Source: Smittia aterrima (taxonomy: Eukaryota > Arthropoda > Insecta > Diptera > Chironomidae). From it: a stretch of 64,000 nucleotides of DNA. The stretch covers positions 12,276,001 through 12,340,000 of the forward strand of contig CP093831.1 in NCBI GenBank assembly GCA_033063855.1, in the 5' to 3' direction. Made by a program: the position numbers and the translations under genes. Under the pieces are notes generated by a model that saw nothing but the letters and a program-made list of their open reading frames with translations, was not told the DNA's origin and did no database searches. Each line of letters begins with the position of its first letter. Within the stretch, counting starts at the first letter, position 1. Positions 30,146 to 43,496 of the stretch are shown piece by piece.

Positions 30146-32419
30146 AAACTTCACATCAAACAAGAGAGAGAAAGCACTGAAATAAACATATTTATGGCAA
30201 AGACGACTGTTTATCTCGTTCCATTGTTTTTATTTTCTCTTCAAGCAAACACGAAATTGGGTGAAGCGGTATCATGTTTATTGCGATAAGATTAGTCGAT
30301 AGTTGAGGCGAGAATTTGCTCTCTTGATTGCCATTTAGGGGAATTACATGTAGAACACTGAGCCACACATATCGTCTCAACCAAGCTAGTTATTGTTTCA
30401 AGCGTTAACTGAATGTGTTTGTTTAGAAGGATTTCTCGTGAATATCAAAATAGAGAACAGAAGTCACTGACGAACTTCTCCGTCGTTTTATTATTAGAAC
30501 GAAACTTTCTATATCAGTTCTGCTAATTCCATTCTAACCGTGTTTATCTTGAATGTGGTTTGTGGTTGTTTGTGATCCTTCTCATTGTGAAATGAATTTA
30601 GAAAATTCATTGTTATTTGCCGTTTGCTTTGTCAACAAATTTCGCTTGGCAGAGAAAACAAAATAATATTGAGCGAGAAGCGGATGAATAATTAGAAAGG
30701 AAGAAGAATGTGAAAATCTTAAAACTTCTCTCCCAACAAATCTCGATACGACTCCCGTCTGAACCATTTAAAATTTTCAAGTAATTTCGTGGCTTATTTA
30801 CGCTCGGAGCTATGATGGCGAAAGCATTTACTTTCAGGGATAATAACTCCAACTTCTTTCATTGACTTTTATCTCCCCAGAGCTTAAATGCGGTTGCGGG
30901 ATTTTAAAGATGGACAGAAAAATTTATGGTGAAGATAATTGTGGAATTGTGTACATTTCTTTGGCTGAGTGCTGCATGATCCACTTTAAGGCTGAACTTA
31001 AACCCCCAGGCGACTCAAAAGACCATTGAGAACGAAATGATTCGAAACAGATTCTTAGTTGAATTTCCCAAAGGATCATTAATCATTTCCAATTTTCTTC
31101 TGCTTCTCCTTCCACCTTCGCCATTTTTCATTTCGTCAATTTGAGTCCAATCTATTTCTAGCGTCAAAGAAAAGCATAAAAAGGTAATAAACTAGCATGA
31201 GTTTCATTAAGCGGTAAATGTCATAGCGAGTGAGATAGCGACAAGAGAATGGAGTTTCCATGAGTCGAGAGTTCGATGAAATGCGGAGACGCCATGAAAT
31301 GAACAAAAGCTTATTATTGACATCAATTTGATTAATTCTCGTACTTGAAATATTTCAATTGGAGCTTCTAACGGAGAAGCGAGGATTGTTAATTGCAGAA
31401 ATCTGCAGATAATTTCTACGGCATTGCCTTTTATGAAGCTCAATGGTCGTCTTGACGATTAATTTACTGCTTTTATGTGTGTTCAGCTTGACGTCGCTTT
31501 TATGATTCTCATTGACGAGATAGTCGAAGCCTCAATATCGTTTTTCCTCTTTGATGACTTTGTTCGACAACAGAAAATTCTCCTCTGGAAAATTGATTCT
31601 TAATTATGTTCCTAAAATTTACGGGTCAGAAGCCAACTGAATGTCCCTAGCTCCCCAAAATGAATTAGCATAAAGTTACAATTTCATAAAAACTTTGGAA
31701 AATTGGTGAGGCAAATGGAATCGGTTTGCAGGCTCTTTTCGTGATTTTTATTCGTGTCTTACCTTGGCTATTCACTTTCCTGTAAATTATTATTCAATAA
31801 TTTTATTGTTCGAACTAGAATAAGAAAAAAAAAATCACTTTTCGAAAAAAGCCTCAAATTTTAATTTCATTGGCAACAAAAGAAAAACTATCCAGACACT
31901 TTATTCTCTCAAACGTCTTTATTTCTCGCTTTTGGCTTTAATAACAACTACTTTGGCAATAAAAAATATTCTCTATCGTATCGAGAAAGTTTTTAACACA
32001 CAATAACGACTATGACATTGCACAATCAAGCAGATGAATAGCTTTGGCGAAAAATTTTAATATCTCTCATGCTTTGTAAATAAATTTTTTGATTATCAAC
32101 CAATGAATGTTCCATTGTGCATCGTTTGATTCAAAATATCATGATGCACAGTTTCCTCCGCTAACTTCTCGCTGGATTTACGTATATTCATAGGCCATTT
32201 TAACTTATTGTTTTTTGGTCGTTGTTAACATCATGGGACGAGGTTGGTTTTGTTCGATTCCGAAACTTACCGCAATGCTCCACTGCAAGTTTTGACAACA
32301 ACAAAAAAGAGCCATTCGATCGATGTTTCACTTCATTTCGTTAAGGACGGATGAAGAATAACTGAAAGCTCAGTCATGCAGCACTTCACCGAAGCTCAGA
32401 GCGTTGAGACATTCAATGA
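30146..32419. other. Intergenic, no gene seen
   Basis: About 2.3 kb of AT-rich DNA. ORFs present (60-80 codons) have no family resemblance or splice context. Confidence 0.55.
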
Positions 32420-35400
32420 TTAATTTGCTTCATCATTGAACATTCTCTCCAGCAGCTTGTTGTTATCATAAATCGGCGTACGGTCATTAGAGCATTGAGA
32501 GCGTTCGTGATTTCCCGAAATGAGATTTAATTGCTTCCATTCAATTGAGTGTTTTAATTTGGAATTTATTTCGACGCGGGTGTGAGGCGGAACCTCGAAA
32601 GCGCCTTTTGCCATCACGAATGAACTATCCCAGTTGCAATCGATGTAGCAAGTTATCAAACCGTCGTTGCGGAAGCTGTCGAGGTCAGAAAATTAGGTTT
32701 TCACTGCAGCAAATGAATCGTAAAATGCTTTATCTACCTGAATGCAATTTGATGCCACTGCAAATCGAATAAATTCAATTTGACGGCGAACATTTCCGAT
32801 GTCGATTCCTTTTCTTGCACAACCTTCAGGCCATTCTCGATTAAACTGATTGTGAGACTTGATTGTTTATCGCTTGACCACAGAGACACAATATGCTGGT
32901 TGGAGTCTGATCCATCGGGAAATGGAAAATGCTTTCCGACCTAAACGAATCAAATTATTATTTCTGCTTTCAAAAAATTATCAAAGCGGAAGATGTTGGT
33001 ACCTTGGATCTAATTGTGAACATGACGGTGAAATCATTTTTATCAACAACTTGATTGATGTGGGCACTCAACTTCTCAACGCTCGATCTTGTATTGTTCA
33101 CCAACGACAAGAGATTTACTGCGTCTGAGAGATAGAAAAGAAGAACAAGAGATATGAGTTCAACAATGGGCACGTCGTTTTGTTCTTTCATGCTGTCGTG
33201 TTCTTCAATCCATCTGCCTAGTGACAACGAGAGGAAATAATAGATTTTCGGAGGTTTCTCCTCACTCCCCAAAGGCAATGCCGACGAGTGTGAAACAATA
33301 AAACTCTTTTTCACATGGAATGATTAATGGAAAATGTGGAATGTGTTTTGATCTTCCGAGTAATCTCTAAGATGATGACGACGGAAGCGTTGCGAAAACA
33401 AACTTGAGGCTTTCCCATTTCTCTGACGTGTGTGTCTCTGAGTTAGTGGAATTTCCTTGTTTCCTTGTGGAAATTAATCTCACAAAATTAAGTTTCCATT
33501 TCTTCATTGCTTCGAAATATGCTTCCGCTTAACTTCGTTATGGAAGATGCCTTCACCGCGGGAAATGAAAAATAAAACTTTTTTCTTACTTCACCTAATA
33601 AGATTGACAGGATAAAAAAAGAGAAAAAAAAGTTTGGAAAACTCAAACCGGCGACGAACGAGAGAAAAGTTTCAATCATCAATCGTATGTGGCACGCTTT
33701 ACTTGTGTCAAAGCGCTCTTTAGGATTCTCAGGTTGAATGAATAGAAAATACGTGAGACATAAAACCTCATCTGACACACACGCTTTCATAAGTTGAATG
33801 GAAATGGATTTCTTTGTTGTTTGCGACGACAAAGTGGGACGGGAGAACAGTGCGAGATGGAAAACTATTATTTTCTGCCACAGCTAACAGCTTATTTATC
33901 CTTACCTTTGCACTCAAACAAATTACATTCTCTCTGCTCGATATTGTAGCCGTTACACAATTGCTGATTCGGATTTTGTGTTGTTGCCCCTGCTGAATCT
34001 AACTTTTCCATCTCATTCATTGCTCCTTCTTTCATTGTCGTTTTGTTTTGCTGATTCGTCAGACAATGACGATATCGCTGTTGAATGCCTCGACATGACT
34101 TTGAACAAGGACTCCATTTGCTCCAGCTACTCCATCCTGAGAATACAGAGTGATTTTGAAAGTGAAAATGTGTTTTAAAGCGGCAGATGTGAGGGGGGAA
34201 AAGTGAATGTGCTCAATCAATGTTTTAAAAAGTGGAGGGAAAGAGTCGAGTCCATTGAGAGACTCACGTCAAGTTCTCCCTAGGTCGTCTTTCATTTTAA
34301 ACAGTTCTTTAAGCTCGAGAGCGTCCTTTAGAATTCTCTTTTTATGTTAACTCGGAAATCTATTCAACGAAACGACTTCTCTCTACGAACCGCCGCAAAA
34401 TTATTCATTAAAGCCAACTTCATTGAAAAGCGAGAAACGGTGGCCAGGAAGAAAATTTCCTTTCGCTTTGCGAGATGATTTATAGAACGAGGGAGCATAA
34501 ATTTGAAATTCGTTTTATTGTCAAGCGATGAAACATGAGAAGAGGATGAGACCTGGAAAAAACTGCTTTGCTTTTCAAAGCCAAACGAATGTTCTCCCAG
34601 TTTTGATGCTCAAAGTGGTTCTCGAGACGATTTTCGTTTTTGCCTCACCAACCTTTTAACTTATAAGGATTCAAATCCTTTTCAAGAGATTTTATGCGGA
34701 CAAAAATGTTTTTCTCGTCTTTGTAGAACTTTAACTTGAAGCCATTGAAAGACTTTAAATTCCTTGGAAGTACTTGAATACCAAATGATATCTTCTCAGC
34801 TTTGTTGAGTACATCAGTGTGGATTTAATAGAAGACACTTCTCTTTACTATCGTCAAGCTAGCTATCTCCACACTGGAATAAAAGGTTTCTCTTTCTAGG
34901 ACAAAACGCGTACGATAAAGAAACACGACATTCTCTTTCATGCTCAGCACTTGATGATAAGAGGAGAAAATCCCCCTTCGAGGATGCTTTGGGGAGCATT
35001 ACAATAATTGTATCGCAATATTTTATGACGCTCCACGTTCTACCAGAACTCAATTATTTATTTGTTATAAAGTCTTCTCGTCACTTCTTCTTTCTTTGTC
35101 TCGAACACTTGAACGATGAAGACTTTTATTATTCTCCACATGCACAAACAATCTAGAAAATGTGATAAACCTACTAATTTATTGATCGTAGTTATTAAAT
35201 GGAATCGATACGTGATTGAACTTTGTGTGAATGAAGCGAGGAAAGCTCTCGATAATTGCGTTCAAATTGGAATTCGTCCTGCGAGAGGAACTTTTATTGG
35301 GAACGTGATTTTTGATTACACGATTTTTGAAATCATCACCTGAATAAATTTTCTGGAGAATGGTTCCGATTTGTGGCTTTTCGTTGCGGGACAATTTTAA

Positions 35401-37317
35401 TTTAAACAATGACAATTAGCTTAGTTGTGCATGAGAAATTCCATTCTCTGTAATTTCAATGAAGTTTTGAGCACAGTTCACTTTGTGGCGAAATAAAAAT
35501 TCATTTACCTAAATTGTTCCAAATGAAATTTTCCGTATGAGCTTTCCATCGTACAATTCCGTTGGTTTTAACAACGAAACGGGTTGTCAATTGCTCGCCA
35601 TGTTTGATCAGTCTACCGAAAATAATTAATTGGCCTGGAACGAGACCTCGCATTTGTTTCTCAATCAAATGGTTCTCGTTCATCGTCTGTCCTTGGTCGT
35701 TGATTTTCGGGTTGCCATAACATTTCTTCTGGTAAACGATTCGTTCATCCTTGTCAAGCTCTAACGTTGCGTTGAGTTGTCTATGACGTAAAGGAAAGAA
35801 AATCAATTTTTAATGAAACACTTTTTTGCTTCATGTTCAATTTGTTTGTGAATTTGAAGTGAAACACTCGATAAATGTAATTCATTGGAAAACAAAAAGT
35901 TTTACGGTCGAAATTGAAATGAATAATTTGTAATCTACATTTTAATTTCCATTACAATTAGCATACTGAAAAGCGTTATGCTAAAACTCTCTTAACTACG
36001 AAAGTTTGTTATTCATGAGATGAAGCACTCTTTATGTTCCTTTCTGGCGAATCAACTGAAAACTTACACTTGAGATTGTTTGCAAACTCAAAGCAGTTCC
36101 TAAATTATGATTTTAATGATGAGAAATAATTTTTAGTTTTGAGTGGGACGTGACTTGGAATATTTTAATGAATGTTTGTATTCAACGAACTTGTTAGTGT
36201 CCTCTCAAGCAGGAAACTTAAAGTGACGTTTAAATAGAAAAGTTGGAAATTTAATCAAATGTAATTGAGACACTCATGGAAGTAAATTTGTCTTTGTTTT
36301 CTCACTTATCCGTTTGCTCCTTTTATATTTAATTCAATTTATTGTAAAATGTGTCAAACGCTTTTACCCTAATCTTATGTAAGGAGTGAAAATTGTCATA
36401 ACTCTGCTCGAAAACAGGATTCTGCTCTCACTGAGATTTAGATTTTCTATCTCGCCCGCCCGAGGGATATGACGAAAGGAAAGGGAACAAAAAGCGTCAA
36501 AGCGAATTAATTCAAGTTGTGTTGAGCGTATCTTTCGTGTTCTGTCACTGGAAACCGTATCTCTCTAAAGACTCACAATCACAATCTCTTAAGTTCAGTT
36601 TGAATAGCAACCTTAATTAAAATGTTTGACTTTGTAAGACCATCTGCAAGCATCGAAAAGAGCGAAGGCTTTTCCATTCAACTTTATATCAATAACCCGA
36701 AGGCAAAAGTGTTATTGTGATGAGCAGGAGGGAGCTGCTGTAAATGTCTTTCATGTCGCGTGGAGCTTTCATAAGCAGCACATTGATAAGCTAATTGAAT
36801 CAAGTTGGAAATTCCTCAGACAATGTTCGCGAAGAATGATCGAAAATTGAATTACGTGGCGCGGAAATCACGACAATCAATGCTACACTCACCCTTTAAT
36901 CAAGAAATATTCCTGACTACTGAACAATTCGAGTTGTCGAAGCACGTCGACTCCTTTGAAGACAGTGAGTGGAGTAAACGTCATGAGGATTTTAATTTTC
37001 TCGTCGTCATTGTTTTTATAAAAGTAATAATCATTGTAATCATCCTCGTTGTCGTCACTTTTTTCGCTCGAAGTGTTTCCGTTTACATCCGACTCGACGT
37101 CCTCAGCAAAACTCATTAGATTCTCACTACAAAAAGCCTTCAGTATCACAGTGCTTTGATCTATCAACCTCAGTAAATGTCTGCTCTCGTTGGACTCTGA
37201 TAGAGAAGTCCCTATTTTCGATACACAACTTTCCAACTTTTCCGCTTCATTGACGATAGTTTTCACATCAAAAACCAAGAGCAACAAATAAACCAGAGCG
37301 TTCTTCATGAAATTCAT
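32420..37317 (-). CDS. Secreted protein with thrombospondin-N/laminin-G-like domain
   Basis: Five exons joined in perfect phase: 36,893-37,317, 35,509-35,780, 33,003-33,124, 32,738-32,940 and 32,420-32,675, 425 residues. A signal peptide covers residues 1-21 (MNFMKNALVYLLLLVFDV). Residues 75-120 are an acidic Asp/Asn/Tyr-rich linker. Residues 142-232 are a module I do not recognise (RGLVPGQLIIFGRLIKHGEQ). From about 235-385 the pattern DFTVMFTIRSK, LKVV, DLQWHQIAFSFRNDG, YIDC fits the thrombospondin N-terminal (TSPN)/LamG fold found in thrombospondins, NELL and some collagens. No EGF or collagen repeats follow before the stop, so it may be a short extracellular-matrix protein, or further exons may be missed. 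Introns of 2.4 and 1.1 kb hold nothing else seen. Confidence 0.65.
33125..35508 (-). other. Intron 2 of the TSPN-domain gene
   Basis: 2.4 kb, no other gene seen. Confidence 0.55.
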
Positions 37318-39046
37318 GGCTTGCTGGTTGTCACGATTTATTTCAACAAGTTTTTTTTTCTCTTAGTCCACAAACTCGGAACTTTTTATTTTATTTCCTG
37401 TTGAAAGTCATTTAATTTCTAGGAAAACTTTTATGGTTTATCCTCTCCCGCTTCTCACATAATCAAATCATGAGCTTTATGTGTTTTCATTTTAATGACG
37501 TCAATGTTAATTTGTCATCACTCCTACACCGGAAATTAATGAAAACAATAAATATCCGCGAGCGTCGAAGGGTTTAACTTTATCTTCATTGGTTGAGACA
37601 ATTAGTCTGAGACGATTTCCATGTTTACTGCTCGTAAACATCGAATTATTATCGTTGGGTAACCTTAAACCGTAAACAAATTAATGGCACAATCCAAGAT
37701 TCGTAATTGAAGACAATTTTGTGGAGTCAACAAATGAAGCAAAGAAGACTCAATAGACGAGAAGGGAAACAAATATTTGTTCGTTTCATTCAGACTGTTG
37801 ATGGCGCCTTCGAGGATAAAACTTTAAATAAAAAAATTGTCCTTGGCCATTAAAACTTTGTTTCGAACTAAAATGTTTGTTTAGACAACAGAACCGAATA
37901 AACTTAGACGAGATAAGAAAAAAAGATGAAAGAGCAATCGTCATAAAAGTTTTTTTTTCCCTCTTTTCTTAAACAGCCGCGGGGAGATGGAGAAGTTGGA
38001 AACAGACGCTGAATAATTTAAAATCGATTTTCTTCTAGAGAAGTTCATGATTGAATCTATCAAGTCCCAAATGTAAATGCGAGAACGGAAAGCAATGATT
38101 GAGAAATTATTTTTTATTCAAGCAATTGCTCTCACTTATCGCCACCAAACAGAAAGCATCGTCATAAAATATCGTTTTGAAGAAGCTTTACTCTTTACGA
38201 CATCAATTCCTATTTATAGTTCCAACTGCGAACTGTTTTCCTTCTCCCGCTCCAGTCTAAGAAATCTTGAACAAGATCCAAAATGCACTTTCTGTGTGTA
38301 CGATTTGCGAAAATATCGACAACGGGTCAATAAACTCTTTACGACAAAAAGAAATTACAAAGTTTATGTTGTGCCAATTTTCGAAATGAAATAAAAACAC
38401 ATCTGCTCCGGGACGGCGACTGCTTGGAATTCAATTAGAACTTTACTTTTTGTTTGTCAATATCTTCGAGCAAATATCACAGTCCACGGAGATTCAATTT
38501 ATTTCTTCACTTCTTGTCATCCAAACGACAAACGCACTTTATTAATCCTCTTACGGTTGTGGTGATATTGAAACTTTTTCACATTCCGATCCGAAAATGT
38601 TCGACGAGTGTTCACACAATGAAGCTTCGAACGACAATGAGAAATATCATCGAAGGATCTGCGTTTATATTTTTCATCTCGTGGAAAATTCTCTCTTTTG
38701 GAAAAATATTTTCTCTCTCATTGGAAGTCATCATGTGCTTTTGCACATTCAACAGTTTAGTGTGAAACCAAATTGGTTTTTATGTTGTTTCAAAATCAAA
38801 CTTTTTAATGGAAGAAATCGTTGTTGAGAATTAAACTGAAATCATTAGGACGCCTGCCGAGACTGGCTTCACTCTCTTTTCGCTTTTAAAAACAAATTTT
38901 ATTTGATTCTGCTTAAAAATAGAAATTGGAGCACGTCGTCTTTACACTTCAATTACTTATTCTAGTTCAAGATTAAGGTTTTCAAATTGGCGGAAAACAA
39001 TGGCAATGCTTTATAAATAGAAAAGATTTTCACTTGACAATCTCCA
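37318..39046. other. Intergenic upstream of TSPN gene and downstream of PDZ gene
   Basis: No gene seen. The promoter of the TSPN gene should lie in the first few hundred bases. Open frames at 38,077-38,394 and 38,454-38,765 have no recognisable family. Confidence 0.5.
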
Positions 39047-39909
39047 TCAAGCGATTCTTGTCATGTTCTCAACCTCGGTCAGCCGCTCTTTCTCACTGCA
39101 GTTGTATTTATCTTTGCTGACCTTCAATTTAATTTCGCGTTCTTGATGCTTGTTGGCCGAGGCCAAGAAGCAATTAGACTCTCTGCACTTTGGCTTCTTT
39201 CTGTCGTTCCAAGGGAATCCTTGGTAAATTTGTTTTGTTGTCTGAGCAGATAGAGAAAAGGAGAAAGAGAGAATGATAACACAAACAATTAAAATTTATC
39301 CACGAAGTCATTAAGAAAATTTATCTACACACCCTCCGCTTCTCATCCCTCTTCTTATGCCATTCGACTAAGTTGAGTTGCTCTGAATTCACTGTTTCAA
39401 ATAAAAAAAAATTAGAAGTTTTTCTCATGACGCTTATTCAAGGAGACTTACTCGGTTTGAACCAAAAATCAACGGAGTTTGCCTCATCTTCGCTGCTGTT
39501 GCTGCTCTCATCGGAGTCACTAACAAATCAGAATTTTCACAAAAAGTTTCTTTAAACTGAAAAGTCTCGTTTCTCACCCTCTCACAATAATTTTCAGAGA
39601 TCTTCCCGACTCTTGAATCTCAATTTGAGCGTCTTGAAGTGTCATATTCTCTGTCGACACATTATTGATAAAAGCAATTTCATCTCCAACTTTAATTCCC
39701 GATCGTTTAGCTAAACCATTCTTCTTCACATTGATAACTGTTAAAGGCGCATTCTGATCTTTTCCACCAGCAATTTCAAATGACCAAAGCTTATCGACGA
39801 AACTGTAATTTAAAATCGGATGTCCCGCAACCGTTTGCTCTTTCTCAATTTTTTTGGGAGCTTTTGGTTTTGGTAGGGAAATAAAAAACGTTTCACTGAC
39901 TTCACACAT
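39047..39909 (-). CDS. PDZ-domain protein
   Basis: Four exons: 39,578-39,909, 39,452-39,519, 39,333-39,391 and 39,047-39,241, 217 residues, all phases agree. A PDZ domain covers about residues 30-111 (LWSFEIAGGKDQNAPLTVIN, GLAKRSGIKVGDEIAFINNV, LKIIVRG), of the class seen in Zasp/PDLIM proteins. An acidic Ser/Asp/Glu-rich stretch follows (DSDESSNSSEDEANSVDFWF), then a basic C-terminal part with EWHKKRDEKRR, FPWNDRKKP and Cys pairs. No LIM domain is found before the stop. It is likely a cytoskeletal or membrane scaffold. An additional upstream exon is possible, since the ATG at 39,909 has little context. Confidence 0.68.
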
Positions 39910-40491
39910 TTCTTTTAATTGCTTTCTGATGTTTGCTTATCGACGTCTCGCAGTTAACTGTCCGCTTGAAATCCCCCAAACAATTTAAAGAGCCAACGCA
40001 GTCGTCGGCTGAAATATTTTGGCGGCGGCAAATTGCTTTCTCAGATCAGGTTCATGTAACCAAGAATTTCATTCATTTCTCGCATTGCTCGAGCCATGAC
40101 GAAGCCGAGCGTGAAAAAAAAAATTGGCAAAGAAAGTTTTGTTTTGATTCAAGCAAACCGGCGAAGTGCGCAATGTAAATTATTGCCATAGCAATGTGAA
40201 ATTTTATTCATAACAAGTTGAGAGACAATTTTCCTAGAAATGGAATTTTTTCTTAATAAAGTCAAATGTAAGTAGAAGATTTGAGTTAACTTGAAATAAA
40301 ATAACTTTTGCTTACGTTTCAGCTTTTTATTCGAAATTTATCAACAATGTCAGGGAATTTTTCAGTCTTGAGAGCTTATCAGTGACTCTAGTGATTCTTC
40401 AAGTAATTTATTACATCGCAGCTTTAATCATTCAATTTTTATGATGTGATTTGACTGACAGCTAATAAAACAATTTAAATTGAAAATTATC
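39910..40491. other. Intergenic between LRR gene and PDZ gene
   Basis: About 580 bp, no gene seen; contains AATAAA motifs for the LRR gene on the minus strand. Confidence 0.5.
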
Positions 40492-42105
40492 TCAGTTCTC
40501 GTTGTGAAGTAAGGAGCCCCCAGAGTAGTTGCTGGATTTCATCCATTCACTTGCTCGTGAGAACATTGAAAACCTTTTATTCACATAGACGATTAGAAGA
40601 ACTATTAAGAGCATTATGACGATGAACAGCGAATACCAAAGAATTAATTTGGTGGACGGTTCAATTATTTCACTTGAAGTTGGTTTGTGACTGGTTCCAT
40701 TCACGCATTTGTCTGACAGATGGTTATTGCTTTCGATGTCGTCCTCGTCTTCAAGGACAATACTGAGTCTTGTGAACTCTGCTTTGATATCTTCAAGCTC
40801 ATTGCAGTTCAAAGTGTTTTCAAACAAATCAACCTCGCGAAGCTTTGGAAAAAGCCTTGAGATGTTGTGCCAGTTGCGAAGTTCTTCCAGAGCACAATTT
40901 TTTAGATTCAGCTTTTCCAAGTTCTTAGAATTTTCGATTTCTCTCAAATCAAAGACGACAACTTTATTTTGCGAGAAGTCGAGTTCGACCAGTGACTTCA
41001 AGTCTTTAAAAACCTTTCCGCTTCTCTTTCCAACCGACGCTGATAGCCGAAGAGTAGTCAAGTTGGTTAGTCCTTTGAAAACATCATCAAACAGTTCAAC
41101 GTGAGTGTCAGAAAGGTCCAAGTAGACGAGACTTTTGAAACGATTGATTGTTGCCATGACATCTTCCATCGATTTCAAATTGCAATCTGACAAATCTAAA
41201 TGTCTCAATACGTTGTTGTCACCAAATAAAATCGTCACTGAACTCTCAGAGTTTCCACTCAAGCTCAAAGTTTCCATCATTTTGCTGACGCTCAAAGATT
41301 TTAGATTGTTTTGATTGATAAACAGCTCTATGAGCTTCGTGTTTTTAAAATCTGCTTGCACAATTTTGTTTAAACTTAGGTCAAGTTTTGTTAGAGATGA
41401 AATGAATGATGAATCGATTTCAAATAACATGTTATGTTGCAAGTAGAGCTCTTTCCATTCAGACTTGAAGTTTGAGAAGTCTCCAGTAATTTCCGAGATC
41501 ATATTGTGATCTAATCTTAAAACCTCCAAAGTTTTCAAACCATTGAAGAATGGTCTATCCAACTTTTTGATGAGATTATGAGACAGGTTCAAATATTTAA
41601 AGCTTGCAACTTCTACAAAGCTCGTTGGATTAACTCGATCAATGAGGTTGTGCGATAAGTCCAGTGACGTGAGGTTTTTCATGTCCCTCGTAAGCCGCGC
41701 TCCAAGTTTGGTAATTTTGTTGTTCGATGCGTTGAGCACTTTCACGTGGTTGATCGTGAAATCGTAGTTTTCAAATCGATCCATGTTTGTGTCAGTGACA
41801 TCGAGAAATTCAAGATTCTTGTAAATCATGAAAAGCTCTTTCGGAATATTGTCCAAAAAACTATCCTCGAACTTCATTTTTGTGATGAGCAGGGCATTTG
41901 TTTTGTTCGTGCTGTACAAAAGCTTTATGTAAAAGTCATGCGAGTCCATTATATTCGTGTAAGTGCATGATGTCGTCTCGTGCTCGTCTACAACGCATTT
42001 CTCTTTTTCTTCATGGACTTCACCTGACCACGATGGATGAAACCCAAATGTTGTTGCGAAAGTGTTTGTTATCAACAACAAGAAAAAACAAAGAAACTTC
42101 AACAT
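40492..42105 (-). CDS. Single-pass membrane leucine-rich-repeat protein
   Basis: 537 residues in one exon. Signal peptide 1-17 (MLKFLCFFLLLITNTFA), then about 15 leucine-rich repeats of the extracellular 23-24-residue type (KNLTSLDLSHNLIDRVN, FKYLNLSHNLIKKLD, LEVLRLDHNMISEI and others) to about residue 440. A juxtamembrane region with N-glycosylation and Cys follows, then a transmembrane helix near 485-510 (YSLFIVIMLLIVLLIVYV) and a 27-residue basic cytoplasmic tail. There is no TIR or other signalling domain, so it is an adhesion or receptor-like LRR protein rather than a Toll. No named ortholog recognised. An initiator-like TCAGTC lies on the minus strand near 42,200. Confidence 0.82.
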   Translation of the reverse strand: MLKFLCFFLLLITNTFATTFGFHPSWSGEVHEEKEKCVVDEHETTSCTYTNIMDSHDFYIKLLYSTNKTNALLITKMKFEDSFLDNIPKELFMIYKNLEFLDVTDTNMDRFENYDFTINHVKVLNASNNKITKLGARLTRDMKNLTSLDLSHNLIDRVNPTSFVEVASFKYLNLSHNLIKKLDRPFFNGLKTLEVLRLDHNMISEITGDFSNFKSEWKELYLQHNMLFEIDSSFISSLTKLDLSLNKIVQADFKNTKLIELFINQNNLKSLSVSKMMETLSLSGNSESSVTILFGDNNVLRHLDLSDCNLKSMEDVMATINRFKSLVYLDLSDTHVELFDDVFKGLTNLTTLRLSASVGKRSGKVFKDLKSLVELDFSQNKVVVFDLREIENSKNLEKLNLKNCALEELRNWHNISRLFPKLREVDLFENTLNCNELEDIKAEFTRLSIVLEDEDDIESNNHLSDKCVNGTSHKPTSSEIIEPSTKLILWYSLFIVIMLLIVLLIVYVNKRFSMFSRASEWMKSSNYSGGSLLHNEN

Positions 42106-43496
42106 TGTTTCTTAAAACTCGCAAACTTTTTTTTAATTAAATTTCACTGAAAATTTCACAGCTTGTTATCAATTTAAATGATGAAATGAGACTGAGAATA
42201 AGTCGAACAATCGTGTGCAATATTATTCGATTCACGAGAGATAATAAAATATTTTTATAAAAGAGCAATGATGTCATGAGAAAGTCCCAGCTGATCCAGC
42301 TGTAAATTAAATGATTTCATTAACTGAACCGTAAAGATTTCCCCATTCTACAGAATCAGATTAAAAAGCTCTAATTGAAAGTAATTGGATATCAAATATT
42401 AACTCAGATGAGCTTAAATTGAAAATTATTAAAGCAAACTCAAGAACTCAGAACATCATGAAAGTGTGCAAATCAATTAAAACTTCAGAACTTATTTTTG
42501 CTCGAGTCATGATTTTAAGACTCCATTACCAAAACCGAACAAAGTTCCTCAAGATCAACGTTCGGTTGATAAGATTATTCAATGACAGAGCAAAGTGTTG
42601 CAATCAAAAATGTTTTCTGCGAAGTCATCATTACATTCATCGAAGGAAAATAAATATTTTCCTTTTAAATTTTATTTTATTTTCAGTTTAATAATCGAGT
42701 TCGTTCTATGTACAATGATCCTTAACATACTTAAGTCATCTAAGAGTTAATGGATGTGACGTGAAATATATTTTACAACAAAGCTTCGAAGATTTACTAT
42801 AACTCACGGTGACGCAACATAATTGAGCGACTCTTCTACAAATTTCCTGATTAAACAAGAGGTCCCATCTTGTTTTCAGTTGTTAGCTACTTGGATATTT
42901 ATTTATTTAACGGATACGAAGGTTCTCATCTGAATAATTACAGCTTAATCACATTTTGGCTTGACGATGATGAAAATATATTTTTCCCGCCAATCTTCTT
43001 CTTCTTGTTCTATCTTTGATGTTGTTTGAGTTTTGCTAATTATATTGATTAATAATCCTTTGAGGTCTAACAACATTCATAATGGACTTCGTCGCAAACT
43101 CGCAACAAACATCTTTTTTCACTAGAAATGAGGTTCACATTTTATTTTACTTGCTAAAGCAATGAGAATCATTTTTCATCCAGCACGGAAATTATTTTTG
43201 CGTCCCTTCGTTTACATTTTAATAATCATAATTTTCTAGATGATCCTTTAAGTCTTAATAAATTAACATTGTAATTAGCTTTTTAATGCTCGAGGGAATT
43301 AAAATGCTCATCGCCTGCCAAGCAAGCCTCTCCTCGATGAAATTTATTTACAGTTCGGATTGAAATTAAGAAAAGCTGACCCTAATTCAAGCTCCCATTA
43401 ATTTTATGACTTCGTCTTCTATCTGATGATGATGAATGTTTGAGAGCTTATCGATTTATGTCGAAAGCGGCAAGAAAGCGGAAAACGATCGGCTCA
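42106..43496. other. Intergenic between LRR gene and the protease gene
   Basis: About 1.4 kb, no gene seen. Promoter of the LRR gene at the left edge; 3' flank of the protease gene at the right. Confidence 0.5.
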
